Source of the DNA: Pseudorhodoferax sp047601025
GTDB lineage: Bacteria; Pseudomonadota; Gammaproteobacteria; Burkholderiales; Burkholderiaceae_C
Length of the DNA: 64,000 nucleotides
Direction: 5' to 3'
Assembly (NCBI RefSeq): GCF_047601025.1
Contig: NZ_JASGJZ010000001.1
Coordinates: forward strand, 2,232,001-2,296,000
Position 1 is the first letter of the stretch. Every line of letters begins with the position of its first letter. Both the position numbers and the translations under genes were made by a program. Shown piece by piece: positions 8,762 to 17,358 of the stretch. The notes under the pieces are model-generated. The model made no database searches. It was not told the DNA's origin and worked only from the letters and a program-made list of their open reading frames with translations.

Positions 8762-9793
8762 CTACTTGGCGTAGATCTGGTCGAAGCTGCCGCCGTCGGC
8801 GAAGTGGGCCTTGTCGGCCTTGGCCCAGCCGCCGAAGGCCTGGTCGATCGTGAACAGCGCGAGCTTGGGGAACTGGCTGGCGTACTTGGCCTTGGCGCGT
8901 TCCTCGGTCGGGCGGTAGAAGTTGCGGCCGGCGATGTCCTGGCCCTCGTCGGAGTACAGGTACTTCAGGTATTCCTCGGCCACGGCGCGCGTGCCGCGCT
9001 TGTCGACCACCTTGTCCACCACCGTGACCGAGGGCTCGGCCAGGATGCTGACCGAGGGCACGACGATCTCGAACTTGTCGGCGCCGAATTCCTTGATCGA
9101 CAGGAAGGCCTCGTTCTCCCAGGCCAGCAGCACGTCGCCGACGTTGCGCTGCACGAAGGTCACGGTGGCGCCGCGGGCGCCGGTGTCCAGCACCGGCACG
9201 TTCTTCAGCAGCGCGCCGACGAACTCCCGGGCCTTGGCGTCGCCGCCCAGCGTGCGGCGGGCGTATTCCCAGGCCGCCAGGTAGTTCCAGCGCGCGCCGC
9301 CGGAGGTCTTGGGGTTGGGCGTGATGACTTTCACGCCGGGCTTGACCAGGTCGTCCCAGTCCTTGATGCCCTTGGGGTTGCCCTTGCGCACCAGGAACAC
9401 GATGGTCGAGGTGTACGGCGCCGAGTTGTGGGCCAGGCGCTTCTGCCAGTCCGCCGGGACCAGGTGGCCGTTGGCGGCCAGCGCGTCGATGTCGCCGGCC
9501 AGCGCCAGCGTGGCCACGTCGGCGTCGATGCCGTCGATGATGGAGCGGGCCTGCTTGCCCGAGCCGCCGTGCGACTGCTTGACCGTGACCTCCTGGCCGG
9601 TCTTGGCCTTCCAGTAGGCGGCGAAGGCTTTGTTGTACTGGACGTAGAGCTCGCGCGTGGGATCGTAGGAGACGTTCAGCAGCGTGACCGGCGCCGGCTG
9701 CGCCTGCGCGGCCAGCGGCGCCAGCGTGGCGCCGAGCGACAGCGCCAGCGCGGCGCGGGAAGCGTGGTTCAGGAGGTGGCGGCGTGTGCGCAT
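8762..9793 (-). CDS. Second sulfate ABC transporter substrate-binding protein
   Basis: A 343-residue paralogue of the Sbp at 4038. It has a signal peptide (ALALSLGATLAPLAAQAQ), then TLLNVSYDPTRELYVQYN, SHGGSGKQARSI, NPKTSGGARWNYLAAWEY and VPSVSILAEPSVTVVD. The two proteins share layout and binding-loop motifs but diverge enough to differ in affinity or ligand (sulfate versus thiosulfate or another oxyanion). It has no permease genes of its own and may feed the CysTWA complex. It is transcribed opposite to that operon and divergently from the PPK2 gene; 9794-9931 is their shared promoter region. Confidence 0.93.
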   Translation of the reverse strand: MRTRRHLLNHASRAALALSLGATLAPLAAQAQPAPVTLLNVSYDPTRELYVQYNKAFAAYWKAKTGQEVTVKQSHGGSGKQARSIIDGIDADVATLALAGDIDALAANGHLVPADWQKRLAHNSAPYTSTIVFLVRKGNPKGIKDWDDLVKPGVKVITPNPKTSGGARWNYLAAWEYARRTLGGDAKAREFVGALLKNVPVLDTGARGATVTFVQRNVGDVLLAWENEAFLSIKEFGADKFEIVVPSVSILAEPSVTVVDKVVDKRGTRAVAEEYLKYLYSDEGQDIAGRNFYRPTEERAKAKYASQFPKLALFTIDQAFGGWAKADKAHFADGGSFDQIYAK

Positions 9794-9931
9794 CGGAAAG
9801 GCTCGCGGAATCGTTGAAAGCCGCGGATTCTGGGAGTGCGCCGCGCAAAGGGGAACGATCGAATCGTCGGTTGCTTATGACGCCGGTGTCTATGGGCTGC
9901 GGCCGGCGGCGGCCTGCGGTATCGTCGCGCC

Positions 9932-10777
9932 ATGCCAGCCGCCACCGCGCCCGGGCCGAGCGCCCGCCAGCTCGCCGCCTTCGTCCACCAGCGTCCTTCG
10001 GACCGCTTCCGGCTGGACCGCATCGACCCCGCGGCCAAGCCGTTCTCCTGCGGCGACAAGCCCGCGGACAAGGCGGCCGTCGAGGCGCTGGCCGTGGAGC
10101 TCGACGCGCTGCAGGACCTGTTCTACGCCGACCGGCGCTTCAAGCTGCTGGTGGTGCTGCAGGGCATCGACACCAGTGGCAAGGACGGCACGCTGCGCGG
10201 CGTGTTCGGCCGCATGAGCCCGCTGGGCGTGCGCACCGTGGGCTGGAAGGCACCCAGCGAGGAGGAGAAGGCGCACGACTACCTGTGGCGCATCCACCGC
10301 GAGGTGCCGCGCGCCGGCGAGATCGTGGTGTTCAACCGCAGCCACTACGAGGACGTGCTGGTGCCGGTGGTGCACGCCTGGATCACGCCGGAGCAGACGC
10401 GCCAGCGCTACGCCCAGATCAACGACTTCGAGCGCATGCTGGTCGAGACCGGCACCGTGGTCTGCAAGTTCATGCTGCACATCGGCAAGGACGAGCAGCG
10501 CGAGCGCCTGCAGGCGCGGCTGGACGACCCGCACAAGCGCTGGAAATTCCAGAGCGAGGACCTGCTGGTGCGCAAGCGCTGGGACGAGTACCAGGCCGCC
10601 TACCAGCAGGCCATCGCCGCCACCGGCACGCCCTGGGCGCCGTGGACCATCGTGCCGGCCGACTCCAAGACGCACCGCAACCTGATGATCGCCACGCTGC
10701 TCAAGCGCCGGCTCGAGGGGCTGGGCCTGCGCTACCCGCCCGGCGCGCCGGACCTGCCGCGGCGCCGCATCCGATGA
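9932..10777 (+). CDS. ppk2: Polyphosphate kinase 2 family protein
   Basis: A 281-residue PPK2-type kinase that transfers phosphate between polyphosphate and nucleotides. The P-loop is GIDTSGKDG at residues 78-86, the Walker B region VVFNRSHYEDVL at 132-143, and the lid helix KFQSEDLLVRKRWDEYQAAY near 205-225. Length and the LLVVLQGIDTSGKDGTLRG context resemble single-domain PPK2 enzymes, including the class III group that phosphorylates AMP and ADP, but class cannot be settled by eye. The stop overlaps the start of the following exporter gene (ATGA), so the two are co-translated. No phosphate regulator is nearby. Confidence 0.92.
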   Translation: MPAATAPGPSARQLAAFVHQRPSDRFRLDRIDPAAKPFSCGDKPADKAAVEALAVELDALQDLFYADRRFKLLVVLQGIDTSGKDGTLRGVFGRMSPLGVRTVGWKAPSEEEKAHDYLWRIHREVPRAGEIVVFNRSHYEDVLVPVVHAWITPEQTRQRYAQINDFERMLVETGTVVCKFMLHIGKDEQRERLQARLDDPHKRWKFQSEDLLVRKRWDEYQAAYQQAIAATGTPWAPWTIVPADSKTHRNLMIATLLKRRLEGLGLRYPPGAPDLPRRRIR

Positions 10778-12201
10778 CGGCCCCGGCCCCGAGCCCGGCG
10801 GCGGCGCCCGCGGGCTGGCGCATGCGGGTGGTGCCGGTGGTGGTGGCGGCGCCGCTGTTCCTGCAGAACCTGGACACCTCGATCATGACCACGGCGCTGC
10901 CCGGCATCGCGCAGGCGCTGCAGGTCGAGCCGCTGCGGCTGAACCTGGCCATCACCGCCTACCTGCTGAGCCTGGCGGTGTTCCTGCCGCTGTCGGGCTG
11001 GTGCGCGGACCGCTTCGGCGCGCGGCGCGTGTTCTGCTGGGCCATCGGCTGCTTCGCGCTGGGCTCGGCGCTGTGCGGCGTCGCCCAGTCGCTGCACCAG
11101 CTGGTGGTGTTCCGCGTGCTGCAGGGCCTGGGCGGCGCGCTGATGGTGCCGGTCGGCCGGCTGATCCTGCTGCGCAGCGTGCCGACCGAGCTGATGGTGC
11201 GCGCCATGGTCTGGTTCACGGTGCCGCCGGCGATCGGCCGCATGCTCGGGCCGCTGGTCGGCGGCGCCATCGTGAGCTTCACCTCCTGGCGCTGGATCTT
11301 CCTGATCAACGTGCCGTGCGGGCTGCTCGGCATCGCGCTGGCGCTGGCCTTCATCGACCGCTCCGGCGCGCCGCTGCAGGCGCCGCCGCCATTCGACGGC
11401 GTGGGCTTCGGGCTGCTGGCGGTCGGGCTGACGGCGCTGCTCGGCGCCATCGACACGGCCGGCAAGGGCCTGGTGTCCGGCGGCCTGGAGTGGCTGGCCG
11501 CGGGCCTGGGCCTGGCGGCGCTGGTGCTGTACGCCTGGCGCAGCCGGCGCGTGGCGCATCCGCTGATCGACCTGGCGATCCTGCGCCATCCGACCTTCCG
11601 CGCCTCCATCGTCGGCGGCACGCCGCTGCGCATCGCGATCGGCGCCTCGCCGTTCCTGCTGCCGCTGATGCTGCAGCTGGGCTTCGGCCTGTCGCCGCTG
11701 GCGTCGGGCGCGCTGACGATGGCCACCGCCGTCGGCTCGCTGGCCACGCGCGTGGTGATGACGCACACCATCCGCGCGCTCGGCTTCAAGCCGCTGCTGC
11801 TGGGCACCACGGTGGCGACCAGCCTGGCCTATGCCAGCTACGGGCTGTTCACGCCGGCCACGCCGCATCCGCTGATCTTCGCGGTGCTGCTGCTGGGCGG
11901 GCTGGTCAACTCCATGGGCATGGTGGCGCTGCAGACGCTGGGCTTCTCGGAGATCGAAAAGCCGCGCATGAGCCACGCGACCACGCTGAACACCATGGCG
12001 CAGCAGGTCTCGCTGTCGGCCGGCGTGCTGCTGGGCGCCACGCTGCTGGCCGCGGCCGCGCGCTGGCGCGGCGGCGATGCCGCGCAGCTGCTGGCGGCGG
12101 ACTTCGCGCCGGCGTTCTGGTGCGTCGGCGCGATGACCATGCTGTCGCTGCCGTGGTTCGCGCGGCTGGACCGCACGGCCGGCGACACGCTGCGCGTCTG
12201 A
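10774..12201 (+). CDS. MFS transporter, DHA2 (EmrB/QacA-type) family
   Basis: A 475-residue drug:H+ antiporter-like permease with about 14 hydrophobic segments. Family marks are LFLQNLDTSIMTTALPGIAQAL in TM1 (acidic residue in the DTSI motif), SGWCADRFGARRVF between TM2 and TM3, and the motif C-like PAIGRMLGPLVGGAIV in TM5. It probably exports a toxic organic compound. The start overlaps the PPK2 stop. The pairing of PPK2 with an exporter has no obvious functional logic and may only reflect shared transcription. It is convergent with the GAF-Fis regulator. Confidence 0.9.
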   Translation: MTAPAPSPAAAPAGWRMRVVPVVVAAPLFLQNLDTSIMTTALPGIAQALQVEPLRLNLAITAYLLSLAVFLPLSGWCADRFGARRVFCWAIGCFALGSALCGVAQSLHQLVVFRVLQGLGGALMVPVGRLILLRSVPTELMVRAMVWFTVPPAIGRMLGPLVGGAIVSFTSWRWIFLINVPCGLLGIALALAFIDRSGAPLQAPPPFDGVGFGLLAVGLTALLGAIDTAGKGLVSGGLEWLAAGLGLAALVLYAWRSRRVAHPLIDLAILRHPTFRASIVGGTPLRIAIGASPFLLPLMLQLGFGLSPLASGALTMATAVGSLATRVVMTHTIRALGFKPLLLGTTVATSLAYASYGLFTPATPHPLIFAVLLLGGLVNSMGMVALQTLGFSEIEKPRMSHATTLNTMAQQVSLSAGVLLGATLLAAAARWRGGDAAQLLAADFAPAFWCVGAMTMLSLPWFARLDRTAGDTLRV

Positions 12202-12206
12202 TCCGG

Positions 12207-12878
12207 TCAGTCCCCGCGGGCCTTGCGCAGCCGGTAGCTGAACTGGCGCGGCGTCAGCCCCAGCGACTCGGCGGCGCGCCGCAGCACGCCGTCGTGCTCG
12301 GCCAGCGCGTGCTCCAGCTGCTCGACGGTGTGCGACGCGGCCGGCAGGTAGGTGCGCACCAGCGGCGCGACGGGCGGCGCGCCGTCGTCCGCCGCGTCGT
12401 CCAGCCGCTGCAGCCGGTGGGCGGCCAGCGCCGCCAGGATGCGCAGCAGCGCCAGGTCGTCTTCCAGCGTGCGCCCCGGCCGGCGGTTGCGCTGGCAGGC
12501 CAGCACCCCGATGGTGCGCAGCCCGCGCTGGATCGGCAGCGCCAGGAACAGCGAGCCGTCGTGCGCGACGTCCCGGTCGCGCACCACCAGCGCCTGGCCG
12601 GTGGTCAGCACGTGGCCGATCGCGCTTTCGCCGTGCGCGCTCTCCTCGTGCGCCAGCCCGTAGGCGTGGTGGATCGTGTGCCGGCCGGCGCCGGCCTGCA
12701 GCACGATGCGGCCGCGGTTCAGGCCCACCAGCTCGGCCATCAGCTGCAGCATGGCGTGCAGCAGCGGGTCGGGCTCGCCATGCGCGCCCAGGCGGCCCAC
12801 CAGCGCCTGCAGCAGCTGCATTTCCTGCGCATGCCAGTGCGCGGCGGGGGAGTCGGCGGATCCGGTCGGGGGAACCAT
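12207..12878 (-). CDS. GAF domain / Fis-type HTH regulator without AAA+ domain
   Basis: A 223-residue cytoplasmic regulator. The N-terminal ~165 residues form a GAF-type sensor domain as in NifA (LLQALVGRLGAHGEPDPLL, then GESAIGHVLTTGQALVVRD). The last ~45 residues are a Fis-type helix-turn-helix (EQLEHALAEHDGVLRRAAESLGLTPRQFSYRLRKA), very like the NifA C terminus. The central AAA+ sigma54-activating domain that normally separates these is absent: no GAFTGA or Walker motif is present. It may therefore bind DNA without activating sigma54 polymerase. It is convergent with the exporter. Bases 12879-13075 upstream hold nothing recognisable. Confidence 0.75.
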   Translation of the reverse strand: MVPPTGSADSPAAHWHAQEMQLLQALVGRLGAHGEPDPLLHAMLQLMAELVGLNRGRIVLQAGAGRHTIHHAYGLAHEESAHGESAIGHVLTTGQALVVRDRDVAHDGSLFLALPIQRGLRTIGVLACQRNRRPGRTLEDDLALLRILAALAAHRLQRLDDAADDGAPPVAPLVRTYLPAASHTVEQLEHALAEHDGVLRRAAESLGLTPRQFSYRLRKARGD

Positions 12879-13075
12879 GCTCGGCGGCCAGCAAGCCGCG
12901 TGCCGCGGCCCGGTGGTGGTTGGTCAGGCGACGGCGATCCCGCCGGCGTGGCCCGCAGGGGGCGGCCGTGTGCCGTCGGCCGGCAGCCCGCGGCGGCCTG
13001 GCGTGGTGGCGGACGCGCCGGCGGCGCTGCGGCGCAGGTGCAGGTCGAGGTCAGGAGTTCCCATGGACCGCGACT

Positions 13076-14491
13076 CTAGCGGCTCTGGCGCTGCGCCGCG
13101 GCCGCGGCGCGGTGCGCCGGGGAGACCGGGTGCACCTTGTGGATCGGCGCCCGCGCCACGTCCTCGCGCGCGACGCGGCGCACTTCCTCCATCAGCGCGC
13201 GCGCGTCCCAGTCGACCGGCCAGCCCTTCCACAGCCGCAGCCGGCCGGCCACCAGCACGGCCTCGATCTGGTCGCGCGCGGCCAGGCGCACCAGTTCCCA
13301 GCCCAGGTCCCAGGACGGGCACAGCTCGGGCACGTCCAGGTCCAGCAGCAGCAGGTCGGCCGCCAGGCCGGGCGCGATGCGGCCGGTCACGGCCCGCAGC
13401 CCGGCGGCATCGGCGCCGGCGCCGGTGGCGGCCTCGGTCCACAGCCAGCCGGCGCCGCAGGAGGAGTCGCCGTTGGCCAGGCCCTGCGTCAGGCGCTGCG
13501 CGGTCTCGGCCGCGTCCATCAGCCGGAAGCCGTCGCTGCGCGTGCCGTCCGTGCCCAGTCCGAAGCGGATGCCCAGCGCCGCCATCATCGGCGCGTCGGC
13601 CACGGCGTTGCCCTTCCAGCTGCTGGCCACCGGGTTGTAGGCCACGGCCGTGCCGGTGTCGCGCAGGCGCAGCATCTCGGTCGGCGTGACCATGGTGGCG
13701 TGCGCGATCAGCGCCTGCGGGCCGAGCGCGCCGGCGGCGTCCAGGTGCTCCAGCGGGCGCTGGCCGCGCGCCACCAGCGAGCGCTCGACCGAGGCCAGGT
13801 GCTCGTTCACGTGGACCTGGAACACCGCGCCGGCCTCGGCCGCCATGCGCGAGATCGCGTGCAACTGCTCGTCGCTGGCGGCCTCGGGGATGGAGATCGC
13901 CAGCGAGGGGTGCAGCAGCGGCTGGCCGGCGAAGCCGGCCAGGTGGCGCGCGGCGGCGGCCTGCAGCGCGGCGCGTCCGGCCGCGTCGGTGCCGGCGTCG
14001 TTGCAGGTCAGGCCGAGCACGCAGCGGATGCCGGCGTCCTGCGTGGCCTGGGCGATCGCCTCCAGCCCGCTCTGCGCGCGCGTGCCGGCGTCGCAGACCG
14101 TGGTGAAGCCGCCGCGCAGCGCCTCCAGGCTGGCCAGCTTGGCCGCCAGGTACAGGCTGCGCGCGTCCAGGCTGGCCTCCAGCGGCACCCAGATGCGCCG
14201 GAAGATCTCCGAGGGTTCGCCGAACGCCAGCGCCTTGCCGAACGACTGCGTCAGGTGGTGGTGCGTGTCCACGAAGCCGGGCATCAGCAGCCGGCGCGGC
14301 AGGGCCAGCGGCGCCAGCTGCGGATGGCGCTGGCGCAGCGCGTCCAGCGGGCCCACGTCGGCGATGCGCCCGCCGGCCAGGTGCACCGCCTGGCCCGGCG
14401 CGGGGCCTTCGTCCAGCAGCAGCCATTCGGGCGCCAGCAGCAGTTCGGGGGCCGCGAGCGCGGCGCGCAGGGAGGTCGTCTCGTCGTTCAT
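13076..14491 (-). CDS. Amidohydrolase family (aminohydrolase/deaminase-type)
   Basis: A 471-residue metal-dependent hydrolase of the ATZ/TRZ-like deaminase branch, related to guanine and S-adenosylhomocysteine deaminases. Metal and catalytic motifs are present: MPGFVDTHHHL near residues 88-98, HVNEHLASVERS near 233, IAHATMV near 265 and FGLGTDGTRSDGF near 312. The C terminus from about 360 rebuilds the small beta domain (GRIAPGLAADLLLLDLD). Substrate is not recognisable; a deaminated heterocycle is likely. It ends a minus-strand set with a TauE exporter eight bases upstream and a TctC binding protein before that, suggesting uptake, export and hydrolysis of one compound class. Confidence 0.85.
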   Translation of the reverse strand: MNDETTSLRAALAAPELLLAPEWLLLDEGPAPGQAVHLAGGRIADVGPLDALRQRHPQLAPLALPRRLLMPGFVDTHHHLTQSFGKALAFGEPSEIFRRIWVPLEASLDARSLYLAAKLASLEALRGGFTTVCDAGTRAQSGLEAIAQATQDAGIRCVLGLTCNDAGTDAAGRAALQAAAARHLAGFAGQPLLHPSLAISIPEAASDEQLHAISRMAAEAGAVFQVHVNEHLASVERSLVARGQRPLEHLDAAGALGPQALIAHATMVTPTEMLRLRDTGTAVAYNPVASSWKGNAVADAPMMAALGIRFGLGTDGTRSDGFRLMDAAETAQRLTQGLANGDSSCGAGWLWTEAATGAGADAAGLRAVTGRIAPGLAADLLLLDLDVPELCPSWDLGWELVRLAARDQIEAVLVAGRLRLWKGWPVDWDARALMEEVRRVAREDVARAPIHKVHPVSPAHRAAAAAQRQSR

Positions 14492-14498
14492 GTCGTGT

Positions 14499-15266
14499 TC
14501 AGTGCGTGAGGATGTGGACGCCGTACCACAGGCCGGTGGCCATCAGCAGCAGGCCCAGCGCCTGGCGCAGCCGCGCGGTGGACATGCGCGACGCGATCGC
14601 CAGGCCGATGGCCCAGCCGCCGATCAGCGGCGCGGCCAGCAGCAGGCCCAGGCGCAGGTCGAGCTGGCCGGCCCACCAGTTCACGGCGCTGGCGGCGCCG
14701 GCGATCGGGATCTGCACCGCCAGCGCCATGGCGATCGCCGCGCGCAGCGGCGTGGCCAGCGCCAGCAGGATGGGCAGCAGCAGGATCGGACCGCCGGTGC
14801 CGGTCCAGGCCGAGCCCAGGCCGACGGCCAGGCCGATCGCGGCCAGCGCGGCGGGCGGCGGCGGCGTGCCGGCGTCGGCCGGTGCGCGCACGAACAGCGC
14901 CTGCGCGCCGCTGCCCAGGGCCATCGCCGCCAGTGCCAGGTGCAGCGCCACGACCGGCACCCAGCGCAGGCTCAGCGCGCCGGCGGCCGCGCCCAGCAGC
15001 GTGCCGGCCTGCAGCGCCAGGATGGCGGCGCGCGGCGCGCCGGTCGGTGGGCGGCCCTGCGCCAGCGCCCGGCGCTGCATCCACAGGTACTGCCCGGCGG
15101 AGGCGGCGCCGGTCAGCAGGAAGGCGAACACCGCGGCCGGCACCGCGCGCGCGATCGGCACGCCGTCCACCGCGCTGAGCACCGGCACCAGCAGCACGCC
15201 GCCGATGCTGGTCATGCCGACCGCCAGGCCGGCGAACAGCACCAGGGCCAGGGCCGCCAGGCTCAC
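14499..15266 (-). CDS. TauE/SafE family membrane protein
   Basis: A 255-residue inner-membrane protein of the TauE/SafE (DUF81) family, which exports sulfite, sulfoacetate and other small organic anions. The two family repeats are visible: GLAVGMTSIGGVLLVPVL near residue 14 and GLAVGLGSAWTGTGGPILLLPILL near 145, each starting a bundle of about four helices. The start codon is GTG. It lies between the amidohydrolase and TctC genes on the same strand and is probably cotranscribed with them. Confidence 0.85.
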   Translation of the reverse strand: MSLAALALVLFAGLAVGMTSIGGVLLVPVLSAVDGVPIARAVPAAVFAFLLTGAASAGQYLWMQRRALAQGRPPTGAPRAAILALQAGTLLGAAAGALSLRWVPVVALHLALAAMALGSGAQALFVRAPADAGTPPPPAALAAIGLAVGLGSAWTGTGGPILLLPILLALATPLRAAIAMALAVQIPIAGAASAVNWWAGQLDLRLGLLLAAPLIGGWAIGLAIASRMSTARLRQALGLLLMATGLWYGVHILTH

Positions 15267-15354
15267 CGGGCCGCCTTCTTCCGCGTGGCGCCCACGGGAG
15301 TACTTTCGCCCGTATGGGCTGCGGTGCGGGCCGCTTCGGGCGGCCGGGCGGGGC

Positions 15355-16353
15355 TCATGGAACGCGGATGCCCGCGGCCGCGACCACCGCGCCCAGCGCC
15401 TGCCGCTCGCGCGCGAGGTAGGCGGCGAACTGCGCCGGCGGCATCGGCAGCGGCTTCAGGCCGGCGTCGTCCAGCTTGCGCTGGATGTCCGGCTCGGCCA
15501 GCACGGCCGCCACCTGGCCGGCCAGGCGCTCGACGATGGCGCGGTCCACCTGCGCCGGCGCCAGCAGGCCGTACCAGGATTCCACGTCCACCTGCCGCAG
15601 CTCCGCCGTCTCGGCCAGCGCCGGCACGTCCGGCAGCGAGGGCCAGCGCTGGCGCGAGCTGACGCCGTAGGCGCGCACCCGGCCTTCCTTGATGAACGGC
15701 TGGGCCAGCGTGACCGGCAGCACGGCCAGCTCGATCTGGTTGCCGGCCAGCTCGGTCAGCACCTGCGGGCCGAGCTTGTAGGGCACGTGCACCAGGTCCA
15801 GCCCGGCCTGCTGCTTGATCAGCTCGGCCACCACGTGCATCGAGGTGCCGACGCCGTCGGTGCCGTAGTTCAGCGTGCCGGGCCGGCGGCGCGCCAGCGC
15901 CACCAGCTCGGCCGTGGTGCGCGGCGCCAGCGCCGGCTGGCCGACCAGCACGAAGGGCGCCACCGCCACGCCGCTGACCGGCGCCAGGTCCTTCAGCGCG
16001 TCGTACTTGACGGTCTGCGGCGACACCAGCGGCGCCACGGTGACCGGGCTGGCCACCGCGAACAGCAGGGTCTGCCCGTCGGGCTTGGCGCGCACCACGC
16101 GCTGCGTGCCGATGGTGCCGGCCGCGCCCGGCACGTTGTCCACCACCACCGGCTGGCCGAGCCGCTCGGCCAGGCGCTGCAGCACGATGCGCGCGGCGGC
16201 ATCCACGCTGCCGCCGGCCGGGAACGGCACCACCACGGTCACCGGGCCCGCGGGCCAGGCGCCGGCCTGCGGGCCCTGCGCGATACTCGCCGCGGCCGTG
16301 CCGGCCAGGGCGGCCAGCAGCGCCAGCGTCCTGCACATGTTCGGAAAACGCAT
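15355..16353 (-). CDS. Bug/TctC family periplasmic binding protein
   Basis: A 332-residue tripartite tricarboxylate transporter receptor-like protein. A signal peptide (LALLAALAGTAAASIAQ) precedes the usual PVTVVVPFPAGGSVDAAAR, VVVDNVPGAAGTIGTQRV, GTDGVGTSMHVVAELIK and VPYKLGPQVLTELAGNQIE motifs. Most Bug proteins of Burkholderiales are orphans that bind carboxylates, amides or nicotinate-like ligands; no TctA or TctB genes are nearby. It is divergent from a GntR/HutC regulator with a palindromic operator between them, so it is likely the first gene of the operon that this regulator controls (tctC, tauE, amidohydrolase). Confidence 0.92.
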   Translation of the reverse strand: MRFPNMCRTLALLAALAGTAAASIAQGPQAGAWPAGPVTVVVPFPAGGSVDAAARIVLQRLAERLGQPVVVDNVPGAAGTIGTQRVVRAKPDGQTLLFAVASPVTVAPLVSPQTVKYDALKDLAPVSGVAVAPFVLVGQPALAPRTTAELVALARRRPGTLNYGTDGVGTSMHVVAELIKQQAGLDLVHVPYKLGPQVLTELAGNQIELAVLPVTLAQPFIKEGRVRAYGVSSRQRWPSLPDVPALAETAELRQVDVESWYGLLAPAQVDRAIVERLAGQVAAVLAEPDIQRKLDDAGLKPLPMPPAQFAAYLARERQALGAVVAAAGIRVP

Positions 16354-16405
16354 GATCGACTCCTGTGGACGGGAAGGGAGAACGCACCATGACGATGCGG
16401 ATTCA

Positions 16406-16421
16406 ACTTGTTATGACAAGT
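16406..16421. promoter_or_regulatory. Palindromic GntR/HutC-type operator
   Basis: ACTTGT and ACAAGT are a perfect inverted repeat around TATG. The core GTTATGAC fits the loose GntR-family pattern GT-N-TA-N-AC. It lies in the 69-base gap between the divergent tctC and GntR genes and abuts a possible GTG start at 16423. That position suggests autoregulation and argues for the later ATG (16444) as the real start. Confidence 0.6.
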
Positions 16422-16422
16422 C

Positions 16423-17238
16423 GTGACAACTGATGCAAACCCTATGCCAGCGCCGGAGCCGGCCGCGCGGCGGCGGGCGGGGGCGGTGGCGGCCGAGGCG
16501 CGCGCCATCGTGGTGCCGGGTGCACAGCCGTTGTACGCGCGGCTGCGCGAACAGCTGCGCACCGAGATCCTGGAAGGCCGGCGCGCGCCGGGCGACCAGT
16601 TGCCGTCCGAGAGCGAGCTGACCGCGCACCACGGCGTCAGCCGCATCACCGTGCGCCAGGCGCTGAACGACCTGCAGAAGGAAGGCCTGGTGGTCAAGGC
16701 GCGCGGCAAGGGCAGCTTCGTGGCCCGGCCGTCGGTCGCGCAGGACCTGACGCGGCTGCGCGGCCTGGGCGAGGCCATGGCCGGCGCCGGCCACCAGGTG
16801 CGCGGCCGGCAGCTCGCGCGCCGGCTGGTCAAGGCGCCGGCGGCGGTGGCCGAGCGGCTGGGCCTGGCGCCCGGGGTGCGGGTGCTGGAGCTGCAGACGC
16901 TGCGCTACCTGGACCTGGCGCCGCTGTCGCTGAACCATTCCTGGCTGCCGCAGGCGATCGGCGCGCGGCTGGCCAGGCTGGACATCGGCAACCGCGACAT
17001 CCTGTCGGTCTACGAGAACGAGCTGGGGCTGGCGGTGCACCATGCGGACCTGGCCATCGGCGCGGCGCTGGCCACGCCGGCGCAGGCGCGGCTGCTGGGC
17101 GTGGAGCCGGCCAGCGCGGTGCTGCAGGTCGAGCGCGTGCTGGCGGCGGCCGACGGCGCGCCGCTGCACTTCGAGCGCACGGTGTACCGGGCCGACCTGT
17201 TCCGCTACCAGCTCACCACGGCGCGGGCGGCGGGGTGA
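16423..17238 (+). CDS. GntR family (HutC subfamily) transcriptional regulator
   Basis: A 271-residue repressor with an N-terminal winged helix (PLYARLREQLRTEILEGRRA, then SESELTAHHGVSRITVRQAL and GLVVKARGKGSFV, residues ~35-100) and a C-terminal UTRA ligand domain (from about 115, with VLELQTLRYLDLAPLSLNHSWLP and the closing HFERTVYRADLFRYQL). The longest frame begins with GTG at 16423, next to a palindrome; ATG at 16444 is equally plausible and gives a 264-residue protein. It probably senses the ligand handled by the divergent tctC-tauE-amidohydrolase genes. Confidence 0.9.
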   Translation: MTTDANPMPAPEPAARRRAGAVAAEARAIVVPGAQPLYARLREQLRTEILEGRRAPGDQLPSESELTAHHGVSRITVRQALNDLQKEGLVVKARGKGSFVARPSVAQDLTRLRGLGEAMAGAGHQVRGRQLARRLVKAPAAVAERLGLAPGVRVLELQTLRYLDLAPLSLNHSWLPQAIGARLARLDIGNRDILSVYENELGLAVHHADLAIGAALATPAQARLLGVEPASAVLQVERVLAAADGAPLHFERTVYRADLFRYQLTTARAAG

Positions 17239-17358
17239 ATCCGCGCACGGCGAGGTGGGTGCTTCCTGTGCGCACGTCCGGGCATGTCGCCGTGCCGCCG
17301 TGCCGATCCTGACACCTCGCGCCCCGACACGGCCAGCGCGAGGCCGTCCATCGGCCGG

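Noticed and set aside
17250..17320. GCGAGGTG ... CACCTCGC inverted repeat between the GntR and dehydratase genes
   Set aside because: The arms are 55 bases apart; too distant for a convincing terminator and only weakly beyond chance in this composition.
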